DNA of 13,453 nt from Ruminococcaceae bacterium UBA1213 (GTDB lineage: Bacteria; Bacillota; Clostridia; Oscillospirales; Acutalibacteraceae), in assembly GCA_002309275.1 (NCBI GenBank), contig DBXL01000027.1, positions 787 through 14,239 of the forward strand. The letters are read 5' to 3'. The translations under genes were made by a program, and so were the position numbers. Positions 1 to 7,358 of the stretch are shown in pieces (the first letter of the stretch is position 1; every line of letters starts with the position of its first letter). The notes beneath the pieces were generated by a model. The model was not told where the DNA came from. It searched no databases and saw nothing but the letters and a program-made list of their open reading frames with translations.

Positions 1-174
1 CAGGGGTGCATTTTTCGTTACAAGCAGAATGCTGACTTCCTGTAAAATATCCTCTGCATCATGGTGACTGCCTGTATTCTGATAGGCTATCCTGTATATC
101 ATGTCTGCATTTTCACGGACAGCACTTTCTATCAATGCAGAACGTTCTTTTTCGCCGGCGAGATTGCTTTTCAA
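1..174 (-). CDS. ECF-type RNA polymerase sigma factor, N-terminal part (runs off the window)
   Basis: A 58-codon open frame reads leftward from a TTG start at 174 to the window edge without a stop. AGGAGG lies 7 nt upstream of the TTG, and no other start fits that site. The residues include MIYRIAYQNTGSHHDAEDIL (25-44) followed by QEV. This is the sigma-70 region 2.1-2.2 pattern, a core-RNA-polymerase-binding helix ending in DAEDILQEV. Only region 2 is visible; region 4 and any C-terminal extension lie outside. It follows the sigma-LRR gene on the same strand, but a strong terminator separates them, so it is probably a separate transcription unit. The family assignment is fairly secure from the motif. 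Its target promoters and stimulus cannot be inferred. Confidence 0.85.
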   Translation of the reverse strand, partial: MKSNLAGEKERSALIESAVRENADMIYRIAYQNTGSHHDAEDILQEVSILLVTKNAPL

Positions 175-231
175 GTGAAAACCTCCTTTCACTTATATAA
201 CGATTGGAAATATATGTTTTCGTGCAGGCAG

Positions 232-284
232 AAAAAAAAATTTTCTCCTTAAATCAGACAAGGACAAATCTGATTTAAGGAGAA
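232..284 (-). terminator. Rho-independent terminator between the two sigma factor genes
   Basis: A perfect 16-bp inverted repeat (arms 243-258 and 269-284, 10-nt loop) is followed on the minus strand by AA and then nine T (232-240). The T tract exists only for leftward transcription. It ends the sigma-LRR transcript about 160 nt after the stop codon and insulates the sigma gene that starts at 174. Confidence 0.88.
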
Positions 285-445
285 TGGAAATATGTATCTG
301 TAAAAACAAGCATAAGGGGGTATATATATATGCAGTTTCCGCAAATACATTCAGGGAATGTCTTTACACAAATCCCGATTAAAGTTTTTGATTGCTTCCC
401 TCTGCCTATATAGATACATGAAAATGCAAAAGGTTCAAAATTTTT
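285..445. other. Untranslated 3' region of the sigma-LRR gene; no gene seen
   Basis: This stretch separates the sigma-LRR stop codon from its terminator. It is AT-rich and holds a short TA repeat (321-330) and a small palindrome CATTC-AGG-GAATG (348-360). Neither strand has a reading frame with a ribosome binding site. I see no convincing promoter for the downstream sigma gene here. Confidence 0.5.
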
Positions 446-2815
446 TTAATTTTCCAAATTATTTTTTATTCCTATCAGGCACTTTCCCAGATATACTTCC
501 CCGTCAGGCTGATTGCGATACCATTTTGTATCCTCTATTCCGCTGTCCGCACTTATTGCAATATCCTCATTTAAAATATTGATTTCTTCAAGTTCAAAAC
601 AGTTTTTAAAAGTGCCTTTTTCAATCACTTTGACATTTTCGGGAATGGTGATACTTTCAAGATGCGTATAATTCCAGAAAGTTTCTTCGCCGATAGTTTC
701 CAGGCTGTCAGGCAGGGTGATACTGAATTTTACACCTGAATCATACTGACTGATTTTATTGGCAGACATATCAATATCTGTATAATCGCTTAAAGGCGAA
801 AGGCTGTCATAAAGACCTGTTTCAACAAGTTCGTCTTTCATATCCAGCGGTACTGTGAACGAATATAAAATATTGGAATGCGGTTTTTCAATGCTTAGCC
901 ATGTATTTACCGCAAAGCACCAGAAAAATGTTTTGTTTATATCTTTTACTCCGTCACATACTTTTATATTTACTTTTTTCATTTCCGGCATATCTTCATA
1001 TTTTAATTTATACGAATAATACCAATAATTGATATTATTATAAAAAAGGTCTATTTCTTCGAGTGCATTACAGCCTCCAAAGCTGTCGCCCACAAACTGC
1101 ATATACGGCGAAAAATGTATTTTTTTAAGCTGTTTGCAGTCTTTGAAAGCATCTTTTTCTATGCTGACAGGGGCATTTTTAAAGTCAAGTTCCGTTACTC
1201 CCGAATTACTGAATGCATCTGTGGAAATTGTCTGAAGCTTATCGCCGAATGTCACGTTTTCAATCGGGCATTTCTCAAATGCCGACATTTTCACGGCTTT
1301 CAGATTTTCGGGAAATTCAACCTCTTTCAGATTACTGCACCATTTGAATGCAAATCCTTCTATGATTTCAACATTTTTTCCCAGAACCGCTTTTTCAAGG
1401 TTCATGCAGAATTCAAATGCACAGGAAGATATTTTTTTCACGCTGTCAGGCACAACAAGACTTTTGATTGACATATTGTCATGGAATGCAAAATTCCCTA
1501 TTTCCGTCACAGGAATATCCTCTATAGCATCGGGTATCACTATATTTTCATCAAGGCTGTTGTCGGGCTTTACCTGCATAAGCACAGCCTCATTGACTGA
1601 CGGATAAATCACATATTTATAATTTTCATCTTCCAGATAATAGTATTCCGAAAAATCCCTCTCAGGCTCTGAACGCTCTACTTCAATATACTCTATATCA
1701 TGCACAGTACTTGTGACTATTTTTTCAACTTCTTTTTCTACTTCCTTTTCGACCTCTTTTTCAATTTCAATTACGCTCGTTTCCTTTACAATCTCTTTTA
1801 CAATACTTGTTTCCTTTATTATCACGGGAGGAATGCTTTTTTCAAGAGAGCTTTCTATATAACTCTCTATAATCTCCTCCGCAACACTTTCGGCAGAGCT
1901 TTCAAAAGAGCTTTCAACCGTCTGAACGGTTTCGGAAATCAAAGATGACTGCACATCATTCACGGTATTTTCAGACATCGGCGAAGATGACGTGACAAGC
2001 ACCGTACAGGCTGTTATCACTGCTGCGGCAGACGTGCCGACAGAAATTTTTGTGGCGGCGGCATGGCTGATTGTATGGGCTGTCACAGAACTGAATGCCG
2101 ATGAAATGGCTGTACTTGTAACATTGCCGGCAGTACAGGCAACCATATTAATGGCACTGCAAAGGCTTTGAGGCACTTCCGCTGTCGCCGAAACGTATGA
2201 TATAATATTGCCAAGCCCTGAAAATATGTCAATGCCGTAAAGCTTTATTCCATACTTTTCATACGACTTCAATTTCTTTTCAAGCGTTTTTCTTGCATAA
2301 TTCAAACGGCTTTTTACGGTTCCCGGACTGATTCCAAGCTCCTTTGCAATCCTCTCAACAGGCATATCACAGTAATAATACATGAAAATAACCGTTTTGT
2401 GCTTTTCCGAAAGCTCCGATATTGCCTGATATAAAATTTTATTTGTTTCCCCGCTGTCCAGATGCTCACATGGCAGTATTTCTGTAAAATCCCCTGTTTC
2501 CGTGTTTGCCATCATCTCTATTCCGCTCTCGTCTGCATTGTCCGTCACATAGTCGTGACGGTCCCTTAAAAACTTTCTGCACTTATTCACAGTCACAGTC
2601 TTTAACCATGAATGAAATGATTCAGGGGATTTGAGTGAAGATATTTTCTCCATTACTGTCACAAATACGTCATGTGTAATATCCTCCGTTTCATGCTCAT
2701 CATGTATGAGATTCTTTACAACGATATATACTTCTCCAACATACATATTATAAAGCTGTTCCCATGCGGTTCTATCGCCTTTTTGGGCAGTTATGACCGT
2801 TTCTGTCACATTCAT
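446..2815 (-). CDS. ECF sigma factor fused via a membrane segment to a BspA-like leucine-rich-repeat domain
   Basis: The predicted 789-residue protein has several parts in one uninterrupted frame. Residues about 8-85 match sigma-70 region 2 (ETEDITHDVF at 42-51). Residues about 128-182 match region 4, with the helix-turn-helix VERIAKELGISPGTVKSRL at 153-171. A Ser/Ala/Thr-rich stretch follows. A moderately hydrophobic segment at about 257-276, preceded by Lys256, fits one membrane helix with the sigma part inside. Residues 280-390 are a Ser/Glu-rich spacer with tandem EVEK units (351-366). Residues about 425-789 hold LRR_5/BspA-type repeats, for example AFEFCMNLEKAVLGKNVEII, and end in the WYRNQPDG-VYLGKCLIGIK pattern typical of that family. 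Typical ECF sigma factors are 160-200 residues. An outside sensor controlling a tethered sigma is inference. It has its own promoter and terminator. The start follows AAGGGGG at about 8 nt. Confidence 0.88.
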   Translation of the reverse strand: MNVTETVITAQKGDRTAWEQLYNMYVGEVYIVVKNLIHDEHETEDITHDVFVTVMEKISSLKSPESFHSWLKTVTVNKCRKFLRDRHDYVTDNADESGIEMMANTETGDFTEILPCEHLDSGETNKILYQAISELSEKHKTVIFMYYYCDMPVERIAKELGISPGTVKSRLNYARKTLEKKLKSYEKYGIKLYGIDIFSGLGNIISYVSATAEVPQSLCSAINMVACTAGNVTSTAISSAFSSVTAHTISHAAATKISVGTSAAAVITACTVLVTSSSPMSENTVNDVQSSLISETVQTVESSFESSAESVAEEIIESYIESSLEKSIPPVIIKETSIVKEIVKETSVIEIEKEVEKEVEKEVEKIVTSTVHDIEYIEVERSEPERDFSEYYYLEDENYKYVIYPSVNEAVLMQVKPDNSLDENIVIPDAIEDIPVTEIGNFAFHDNMSIKSLVVPDSVKKISSCAFEFCMNLEKAVLGKNVEIIEGFAFKWCSNLKEVEFPENLKAVKMSAFEKCPIENVTFGDKLQTISTDAFSNSGVTELDFKNAPVSIEKDAFKDCKQLKKIHFSPYMQFVGDSFGGCNALEEIDLFYNNINYWYYSYKLKYEDMPEMKKVNIKVCDGVKDINKTFFWCFAVNTWLSIEKPHSNILYSFTVPLDMKDELVETGLYDSLSPLSDYTDIDMSANKISQYDSGVKFSITLPDSLETIGEETFWNYTHLESITIPENVKVIEKGTFKNCFELEEINILNEDIAISADSGIEDTKWYRNQPDGEVYLGKCLIGIKNNLEN

Positions 2816-2846
2816 TCCAAATTCCCCCTTTTTTTCTTATATTACA

Positions 2847-2875
2847 ATTATATTAGATTGTGCCAAAATATACAA
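2847..2875 (-). promoter_or_regulatory. Sigma-A type promoter of the sigma-LRR gene
   Basis: On the minus strand, TTGTAT (2870-2875) is separated by 17 nt from TATAAT (2847-2852). It lies just after the terminator of the phosphonate operon and about 30 nt before the ATG at 2815. The sigma-LRR gene is therefore probably transcribed independently by the housekeeping sigma factor. Confidence 0.8.
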
Positions 2876-2882
2876 TAGGTAT

Positions 2883-2925
2883 AAAAAAAATTCCTGTACA
2901 GAAATTCACCGTACAGGAATTTTTT
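2883..2925 (-). terminator. Terminator of the phosphonate operon
   Basis: Inverted repeat arms at 2885-2899 and 2911-2925 share a GTACAGGAAT core. The loop is 11 nt. The minus strand ends in a run of eight T (2883-2890). The hairpin begins at the TGA stop codon of the last operon gene. The matching A/T runs make it potentially bidirectional, but no plus-strand gene approaches it. Confidence 0.9.
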
Positions 2926-4046
2926 CATAAATTTTTTAAGTAACTCATGAATTCTTTTTTATTATCAATGGCTTTTGTGGTAGGTCTGCCGAGGTCACTT
3001 CTCGCACCAATGGAACTTTTTACTTCTATGAAACTCAGTTCACAGCGTTTTTTAGCTGTAATAAGCTCCCTGTCAAGTTCATCAAAGCTTTCTGCACAGA
3101 CTGCATTCGGATAACCACAGGCTTTTGCAATCGCAACAAGGTCTATTTGTGAAGCTACCGTAGGCATACCCCCTACTGTTTCATGTGCTCCGTTATTAAT
3201 CACAATGTGAACAAGATTTTTCGGCTTGTTGGCACCTATCAAAGCCATTGCACCCATGTGCATAAGCACCGCACCGTCGCCGTCTATGCACCATATTTTG
3301 ACATCAGGTTTATTGACGGCTACACCCAATGCTATGGAAGAACTGTGTCCCATAGAGCCGACTGTCAGAAAATCATATTGATGACTTTGCCCGTTGGAAG
3401 TCCTTATTTCAAACAATTCACGGCTTGCCTTGCCTGTTGTCGAAATAATCGGATTTTCTCCGCTGACCTGCGTTATATGCCTGATTATCTCCTCACGAAG
3501 CATTGTATTTTCATTTTTATACTCCACTTTTCCGTCATAAGTCAACGCATCTTTTCCTATAATAAATGCCACGTCTTTTCCCTGTGAGAGAACTTTCTCA
3601 AATTCAGCCATCGCATTAGATACTTCTTCATCAGAAGTATCTTTATTTATTATAAATGTACTGATTCCCATATCTTCAAGCAGTTTCACCGTCACTTCTC
3701 CCTGATAGATATGCTGGGGTTCGTCATGTATGCCCGGCTGACCTCTCCAACCCACAATGAATATTACAGGAATTCCATACACCTTTTCATTCAGCAAAGA
3801 TGCAACAGGGTTTATAATATTTCCCTCGCCTGAATTCTGCATATAAACTACCGGCACTTTACCTGTTGCAAGATGATAGCCTGCTGCAATCGCCGTGCAG
3901 TTGCCCTCATTTGCCGCAATGATATGATGTTTTGCGTCTATGCCGTATGTATTCATAAGATAATTGCAAAGTGCCTTTAACTGACTGTCAGGCACTCCTG
4001 TGAAAAAATCTGCCCCTGTTATTTCTGCCAACTTTTCCGCTTTCAC
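2925..4046 (-). CDS. ppd: Phosphonopyruvate decarboxylase
   Basis: This is a thiamine-diphosphate enzyme of 373 residues. It decarboxylates phosphonopyruvate to phosphonoacetaldehyde, the irreversible step that pulls the unfavourable PEP mutase reaction forward. With the GTG start, Glu47 in AANEGNCTA is the likely cofactor-activating glutamate. GDG (256-258) to NN (284-285) is the ThDP/Mg-binding motif. NSGEGNIINPV and GWRGQPGIHDEPQH are characteristic of this decarboxylase rather than of acetolactate synthase. An in-frame ATG at 4070 would add eight residues but has no ribosome site. AAAGGAGG, which overlaps the upstream stop codon, sits 7 nt before the GTG at 4046, so GTG is preferred and translation is probably coupled. 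It is the last operon gene, directly before the terminator. The length is normal for the family. Confidence 0.93.
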   Translation of the reverse strand: MKAEKLAEITGADFFTGVPDSQLKALCNYLMNTYGIDAKHHIIAANEGNCTAIAAGYHLATGKVPVVYMQNSGEGNIINPVASLLNEKVYGIPVIFIVGWRGQPGIHDEPQHIYQGEVTVKLLEDMGISTFIINKDTSDEEVSNAMAEFEKVLSQGKDVAFIIGKDALTYDGKVEYKNENTMLREEIIRHITQVSGENPIISTTGKASRELFEIRTSNGQSHQYDFLTVGSMGHSSSIALGVAVNKPDVKIWCIDGDGAVLMHMGAMALIGANKPKNLVHIVINNGAHETVGGMPTVASQIDLVAIAKACGYPNAVCAESFDELDRELITAKKRCELSFIEVKSSIGARSDLGRPTTKAIDNKKEFMSYLKNL

Positions 4047-4059
4047 TTCATTCCCTCCT

Positions 4060-5355
4060 TTACAATTCATCTATCAATGTAATAATATCTTTTATCGGCA
4101 AAAGCCTTTCATCAACTTCTTTTGCCCTGTGATAACGGAGAATATCTTCCGCTGTTTTCTGCATGGCAGGAAATGCCGACCTTGTAAGCTGATTCGCATA
4201 TATTACTATATTTACTCCATGTTCTGCCAGTTCTTCTTCCGTAATAGAATCAAAACTTGACGGCACTACTACAATAGGCGTTTGTTTATTTTCCCTGCGG
4301 AACTCGTCACAAAAGGCAAGTATCTCATCAGGCTCTTTTTTCCTGCTGTGTATCATGATACCGTCAGCACCTGCATTCACATATGCATATGCCCTTTCCA
4401 GAGCGTCTTTCATGCCCTTTTCCAATATAAGACTCTCTATCCTTGCAATTATCATAAAATCTTCTGTAAGCTGTATATGCTTTCCTGCCGATATTTTATC
4501 ACAGAATTCTTTGATACCTGCCTGTGTCTGTTTTACCTCCGTACCGAAAAGACTATTCTTTTTAAGCCCTTTCTTATCTTCTATAATTATCGCACTGACT
4601 CCCATTCTTTCAAGCGTTCTTATATTATACACAAAATGCTCTGTCAGTCCGCCTGTATCACCGTCAAGTATAATCGGCTTTGTTGTCACTTCCATTATAT
4701 CATCTACTGTACGAAGCCTTGACGACATATCCACCAATTCTATATCAGGCTTTCCCTTCACCGTACTGTCACAAAGACTGCTCACCCACATTCCATCAAA
4801 CTGGTCAAGCCTGCCGTTATTTTCAACAACCGTCTTTTCTGCAATAAGCCCTGTTAAACCGCTGTGTGCCTCTATTATCTTTACTATCGGGCATATATCA
4901 ATAAGTTGTTTCAGCCTTTTCCGCCTGTATTCAGGCATGGAAAGCTTTTCTCTTAAAAGCTTTTCCGCCTTTGTAATTTTTTCGCTGTGGGTATAGGGAA
5001 TGTCAACTACTTTTCCACCGTATTCCGAAACTTTTTCTATAACGTGCAGTCTTATTGCAGACATTACTCCTGTTTTCCAGTTATCCCCATGAATGATATA
5101 ATCGGGCTTTATCTTCTCTATCATATCATCATAAAGCATATCATTCTGTATCATAACCTCCTCTACTCCCTCAATAGAGCGGTAAAGCTTTATTCTTTCC
5201 TCCTGCGAGAGCGTGGGAAATTTATTGTATCTTATAAGAGCCTTGTCGGACAATGCACCGATTACCACTTTTCCAAGCTTTTTCGCTTCGTTGATGATAT
5301 TCAAATGCCCTTCGTGTATTATGTCGGTACAAAAACAAGTATATACCGTTTTCAT
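4060..5355 (-). CDS. pepM: Phosphoenolpyruvate mutase with N-terminal cytidylyltransferase-like domain
   Basis: This 431-residue protein isomerises PEP to phosphonopyruvate, forming the C-P bond. Residues about 1-135 form a nucleotidyltransferase-like Rossmann domain with HEGH (14-17) and HGDNW (89-93), as in TagD-type glycerol-3-phosphate cytidylyltransferases. Residues about 155-431 are the mutase, of the isocitrate lyase/PEP mutase superfamily. The diagnostic signature EDKKGLKKNS is at 259-268, with LDGDTGG (230-236) as the Mg-binding region and ARIES (304-308). The EDK-x4-K-x-NS form separates true PEP mutases from related lyases and hydrolases. The start at 5355 has AAGGAG about 8 nt upstream; the longer frame from 5403 would overlap the upstream gene and lacks such a site. 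It lies between the AEP aminotransferase and the decarboxylase, so three consecutive genes make AEP. The job of the N-terminal domain is uncertain. Confidence 0.95.
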   Translation of the reverse strand: MKTVYTCFCTDIIHEGHLNIINEAKKLGKVVIGALSDKALIRYNKFPTLSQEERIKLYRSIEGVEEVMIQNDMLYDDMIEKIKPDYIIHGDNWKTGVMSAIRLHVIEKVSEYGGKVVDIPYTHSEKITKAEKLLREKLSMPEYRRKRLKQLIDICPIVKIIEAHSGLTGLIAEKTVVENNGRLDQFDGMWVSSLCDSTVKGKPDIELVDMSSRLRTVDDIMEVTTKPIILDGDTGGLTEHFVYNIRTLERMGVSAIIIEDKKGLKKNSLFGTEVKQTQAGIKEFCDKISAGKHIQLTEDFMIIARIESLILEKGMKDALERAYAYVNAGADGIMIHSRKKEPDEILAFCDEFRRENKQTPIVVVPSSFDSITEEELAEHGVNIVIYANQLTRSAFPAMQKTAEDILRYHRAKEVDERLLPIKDIITLIDEL

Positions 5356-5366
5356 GTTTTTTCTCC

Positions 5367-6500
5367 TTAATCGCTGTATTTTACGGGAACTGTCACTCCG
5401 CATTCCTTGAGTGCCTCTCTGAAAACTTTGAAAAATTCATCAATATCTCCTTTATCTATCGCACCCAATGCACAAAGCCTGAAAGTATTTGCAGTACTTA
5501 TCTTTCCGGGATATATCGTAAATCCTCTTTCATAACAATAGTCATGGACTTTTTCAAAATTCCAGCATTCATCATCAGGGTAAATGGCAGATGATACAAG
5601 CCCTGCTCTTAATTCCGGCTTTATCACCTGACGGAATCCCAATTCATCAAGCCCTGCATTTATCGCATTGAAAACTCTTGTATGCCTTGCCCATTTAGCC
5701 TGTTCGCCCTCATTCCAATATTCCTTTAAAGCCTGCACCGTTGCATAAATTGTCTGTACGGGAGGAGTGAAATGCATTTCGCCTGTTTTTCTAAAGAAAT
5801 CATACTGCAAAAATAAATTGCAGTAATACGAGCGTTTCGGATAGTCTGCACTTTTTTCGATGATACTCTTATTTCCCACTACAAAGCTTAATCCCGTAAA
5901 TGACATAAGCCCTTTTTGTGCAGATGCCATGCAGAAGTCTATATTATCTTCCTCAATATTGATAGGTCGCATAGCGTAAGTGCTTGTTGTATCCACTGTA
6001 AATACTGCATTGTATTGATGAACCAATGCACCTATCTCTTTTATGGGATTGAGTATGCCTGTACCCGTTTCATTATGAGTGGTATGCACAAGGGCGATAT
6101 CGGGATTTTGTTTCAGCGTTTCCTCAATTACATCAAGATTCGGTATCTCATCAACGGGAAATGCCAAATTGATATGTTCCAGACCGTAATATTGACATAT
6201 CTCCACAGCCCTCGAACTATATGCACCGTTATTGATAACTAATATTTTTTTGCCCTCCGGCAAAAGAGAATTTAAACATACATCTATATTGATAGTCCCC
6301 GAACCGCAGAAAAGTACCGCTGTATATTTTTCGGTATCGCCATGTACGATTTTTACAAGGTCATCTCTTATCCCTTTCATTAAGTTTCCAAACTCTTTTT
6401 CTCTCGGGCATATATCCGGCACGACTTGTGCATATTTTACCGTGTCGGTAGTCGTTGACGGTCCCGGATTTAAAAGAATATTTCTTTTTACACTTTCCAT
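5367..6500 (-). CDS. 2-aminoethylphosphonate aminotransferase (class V, PLP)
   Basis: This 377-residue enzyme is PhnW-like and interconverts phosphonoacetaldehyde and 2-aminoethylphosphonate, normally with alanine/pyruvate as partner. Visible features are the family-type N terminus LLNPGPSTTT (9-18) and DICPREKEF (29-37). FCGSGTI (64-70) fits the phosphate-cup loop. Asp170 in FTVDTTS fits the aspartate that contacts the PLP ring. Lys196 in SAQKGLM is the expected Schiff-base lysine. The class V fold and length fit. PhnW homologues can work catabolically, but here no phosphonatase or C-P lyase is nearby and PEP mutase and decarboxylase follow, so amination toward AEP is the likely direction. 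GGAGGG precedes the ATG. Its start follows the stop of the nucleotidyltransferase gene as TAA-C-ATG, which suggests coupled translation. Confidence 0.92.
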   Translation of the reverse strand: MESVKRNILLNPGPSTTTDTVKYAQVVPDICPREKEFGNLMKGIRDDLVKIVHGDTEKYTAVLFCGSGTINIDVCLNSLLPEGKKILVINNGAYSSRAVEICQYYGLEHINLAFPVDEIPNLDVIEETLKQNPDIALVHTTHNETGTGILNPIKEIGALVHQYNAVFTVDTTSTYAMRPINIEEDNIDFCMASAQKGLMSFTGLSFVVGNKSIIEKSADYPKRSYYCNLFLQYDFFRKTGEMHFTPPVQTIYATVQALKEYWNEGEQAKWARHTRVFNAINAGLDELGFRQVIKPELRAGLVSSAIYPDDECWNFEKVHDYCYERGFTIYPGKISTANTFRLCALGAIDKGDIDEFFKVFREALKECGVTVPVKYSD

Positions 6501-6501
6501 G

Positions 6502-7344
6502 TTACCCTCCGTTATAACTGCTGTCGATTTTTTTCAGTTCCTCAAACGTATCTATCTCAATAATATCTTCATCAAAGCATTCTCTTATCTCTACTTGATA
6601 ATTTTCCTTACAGTATTCAAGAGGCACTTGCTCCCAATAGCATTGTTTTTCACTTTCAAATATCCTTTGAATATCGTCTGAAAGCTTTTTTCCGTCATCT
6701 TCACTCCAAAAAGATATTCCCACCATCTGCCAGCAGTCATCTCCGCTGACTTTTTCTTTAGTGATAATGCCGTCTGTCACCTCAAAGCACCAATCATTGG
6801 TATGATTCTTTTTGATTGCAAGAAAATCCGATGTATAGTGATACGGCACGATAATTTTTTCATTGCTGATAAGCAGGTCCGCTTCAAAAACATAGCTGTT
6901 ACAAAGCAATTCCCTTGCACAAAAAGCAGAGGATATATTATTGGCTGTATGATACATAGGGTTATCAATGAATTTTATCATCGGATACTTGCTTAAAAGC
7001 TCGTCAAACTTCTCTCCGAGATAGCCACGCACGATATATATATCATTGATTCCTGCACGAATACAGGCATCCATCAAACCGTCAATTATTCTCTTTCCGT
7101 TGACGCATACAAGAGGTTTAGGAGTATGCAGGGTTACAGGCACAAGGCGTGAACCAAATCCTGCCGCTATAAATACAGCACGTTTTGCACGGTACGGCTC
7201 AAGGGCTTCCAGTCCCTTTTCCGTGACTGCCCCGTTTTTTATAAAGCCCTTTTCAGATAAAAATTCAATCTCATCACTAAAAGTAATTTCTTTATGTTCG
7301 GCAAGCCCTGCCAGAATTTCAAATTGTTTTCTTGTCAGTTTCAT
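6502..7344 (-). CDS. pntC: PntC-like phosphonate nucleotidyltransferase with N-terminal winged-helix-like domain
   Basis: This 280-residue protein has an N-terminal segment of about 50 residues resembling a small winged helix (LTRKQFEILAGLAEH at 3-17), then a sugar-nucleotidyltransferase-type GT-A domain. AAGFGSRLVPVT (60-71) and PKPL (75-78) form the NTP-binding signature, and Asp156 in FEADLL is the likely metal ligand. LicC and PntC enzymes of this fold activate phosphocholine or 2-aminoethylphosphonate with CTP. Next to an AEP aminotransferase and PEP mutase, CMP-AEP synthesis is the best reading, but specificity is inferred from context. Start chosen at 7344 because AGGGGG lies 5 nt upstream; the ATG at 7362 lacks a site and overlaps the previous gene. 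The family has been described both fused to and beside AEP aminotransferases. A phosphocholine or sugar-phosphate substrate remains possible. Confidence 0.82.
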   Translation of the reverse strand: MKLTRKQFEILAGLAEHKEITFSDEIEFLSEKGFIKNGAVTEKGLEALEPYRAKRAVFIAAGFGSRLVPVTLHTPKPLVCVNGKRIIDGLMDACIRAGINDIYIVRGYLGEKFDELLSKYPMIKFIDNPMYHTANNISSAFCARELLCNSYVFEADLLISNEKIIVPYHYTSDFLAIKKNHTNDWCFEVTDGIITKEKVSGDDCWQMVGISFWSEDDGKKLSDDIQRIFESEKQCYWEQVPLEYCKENYQVEIRECFDEDIIEIDTFEELKKIDSSYNGG

Positions 7345-7358
7345 ATTTCCCCCTAAAA

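Noticed and set aside
175..231. ECF-type autoregulated promoter (GAAAAC and CGTTATA) upstream of the second sigma gene
   Set aside because: The spacing between the AAC and CGT elements is only about 13 nt, too short for a normal ECF promoter, and no good sigma-A promoter is visible either.
4047..4070. Longer decarboxylase start at an ATG
   Set aside because: No Shine-Dalgarno sequence precedes it and it overlaps the upstream gene. The GTG 24 nt downstream has AAAGGAGG at ideal spacing.
4355..4996. A 213-codon plus-strand open frame opposite the PEP mutase gene
   Set aside because: It is antisense to a gene with clear catalytic motifs, has no ribosome binding site or recognisable domain, and its Ser/Ile-rich composition is what the reverse of that gene would give.
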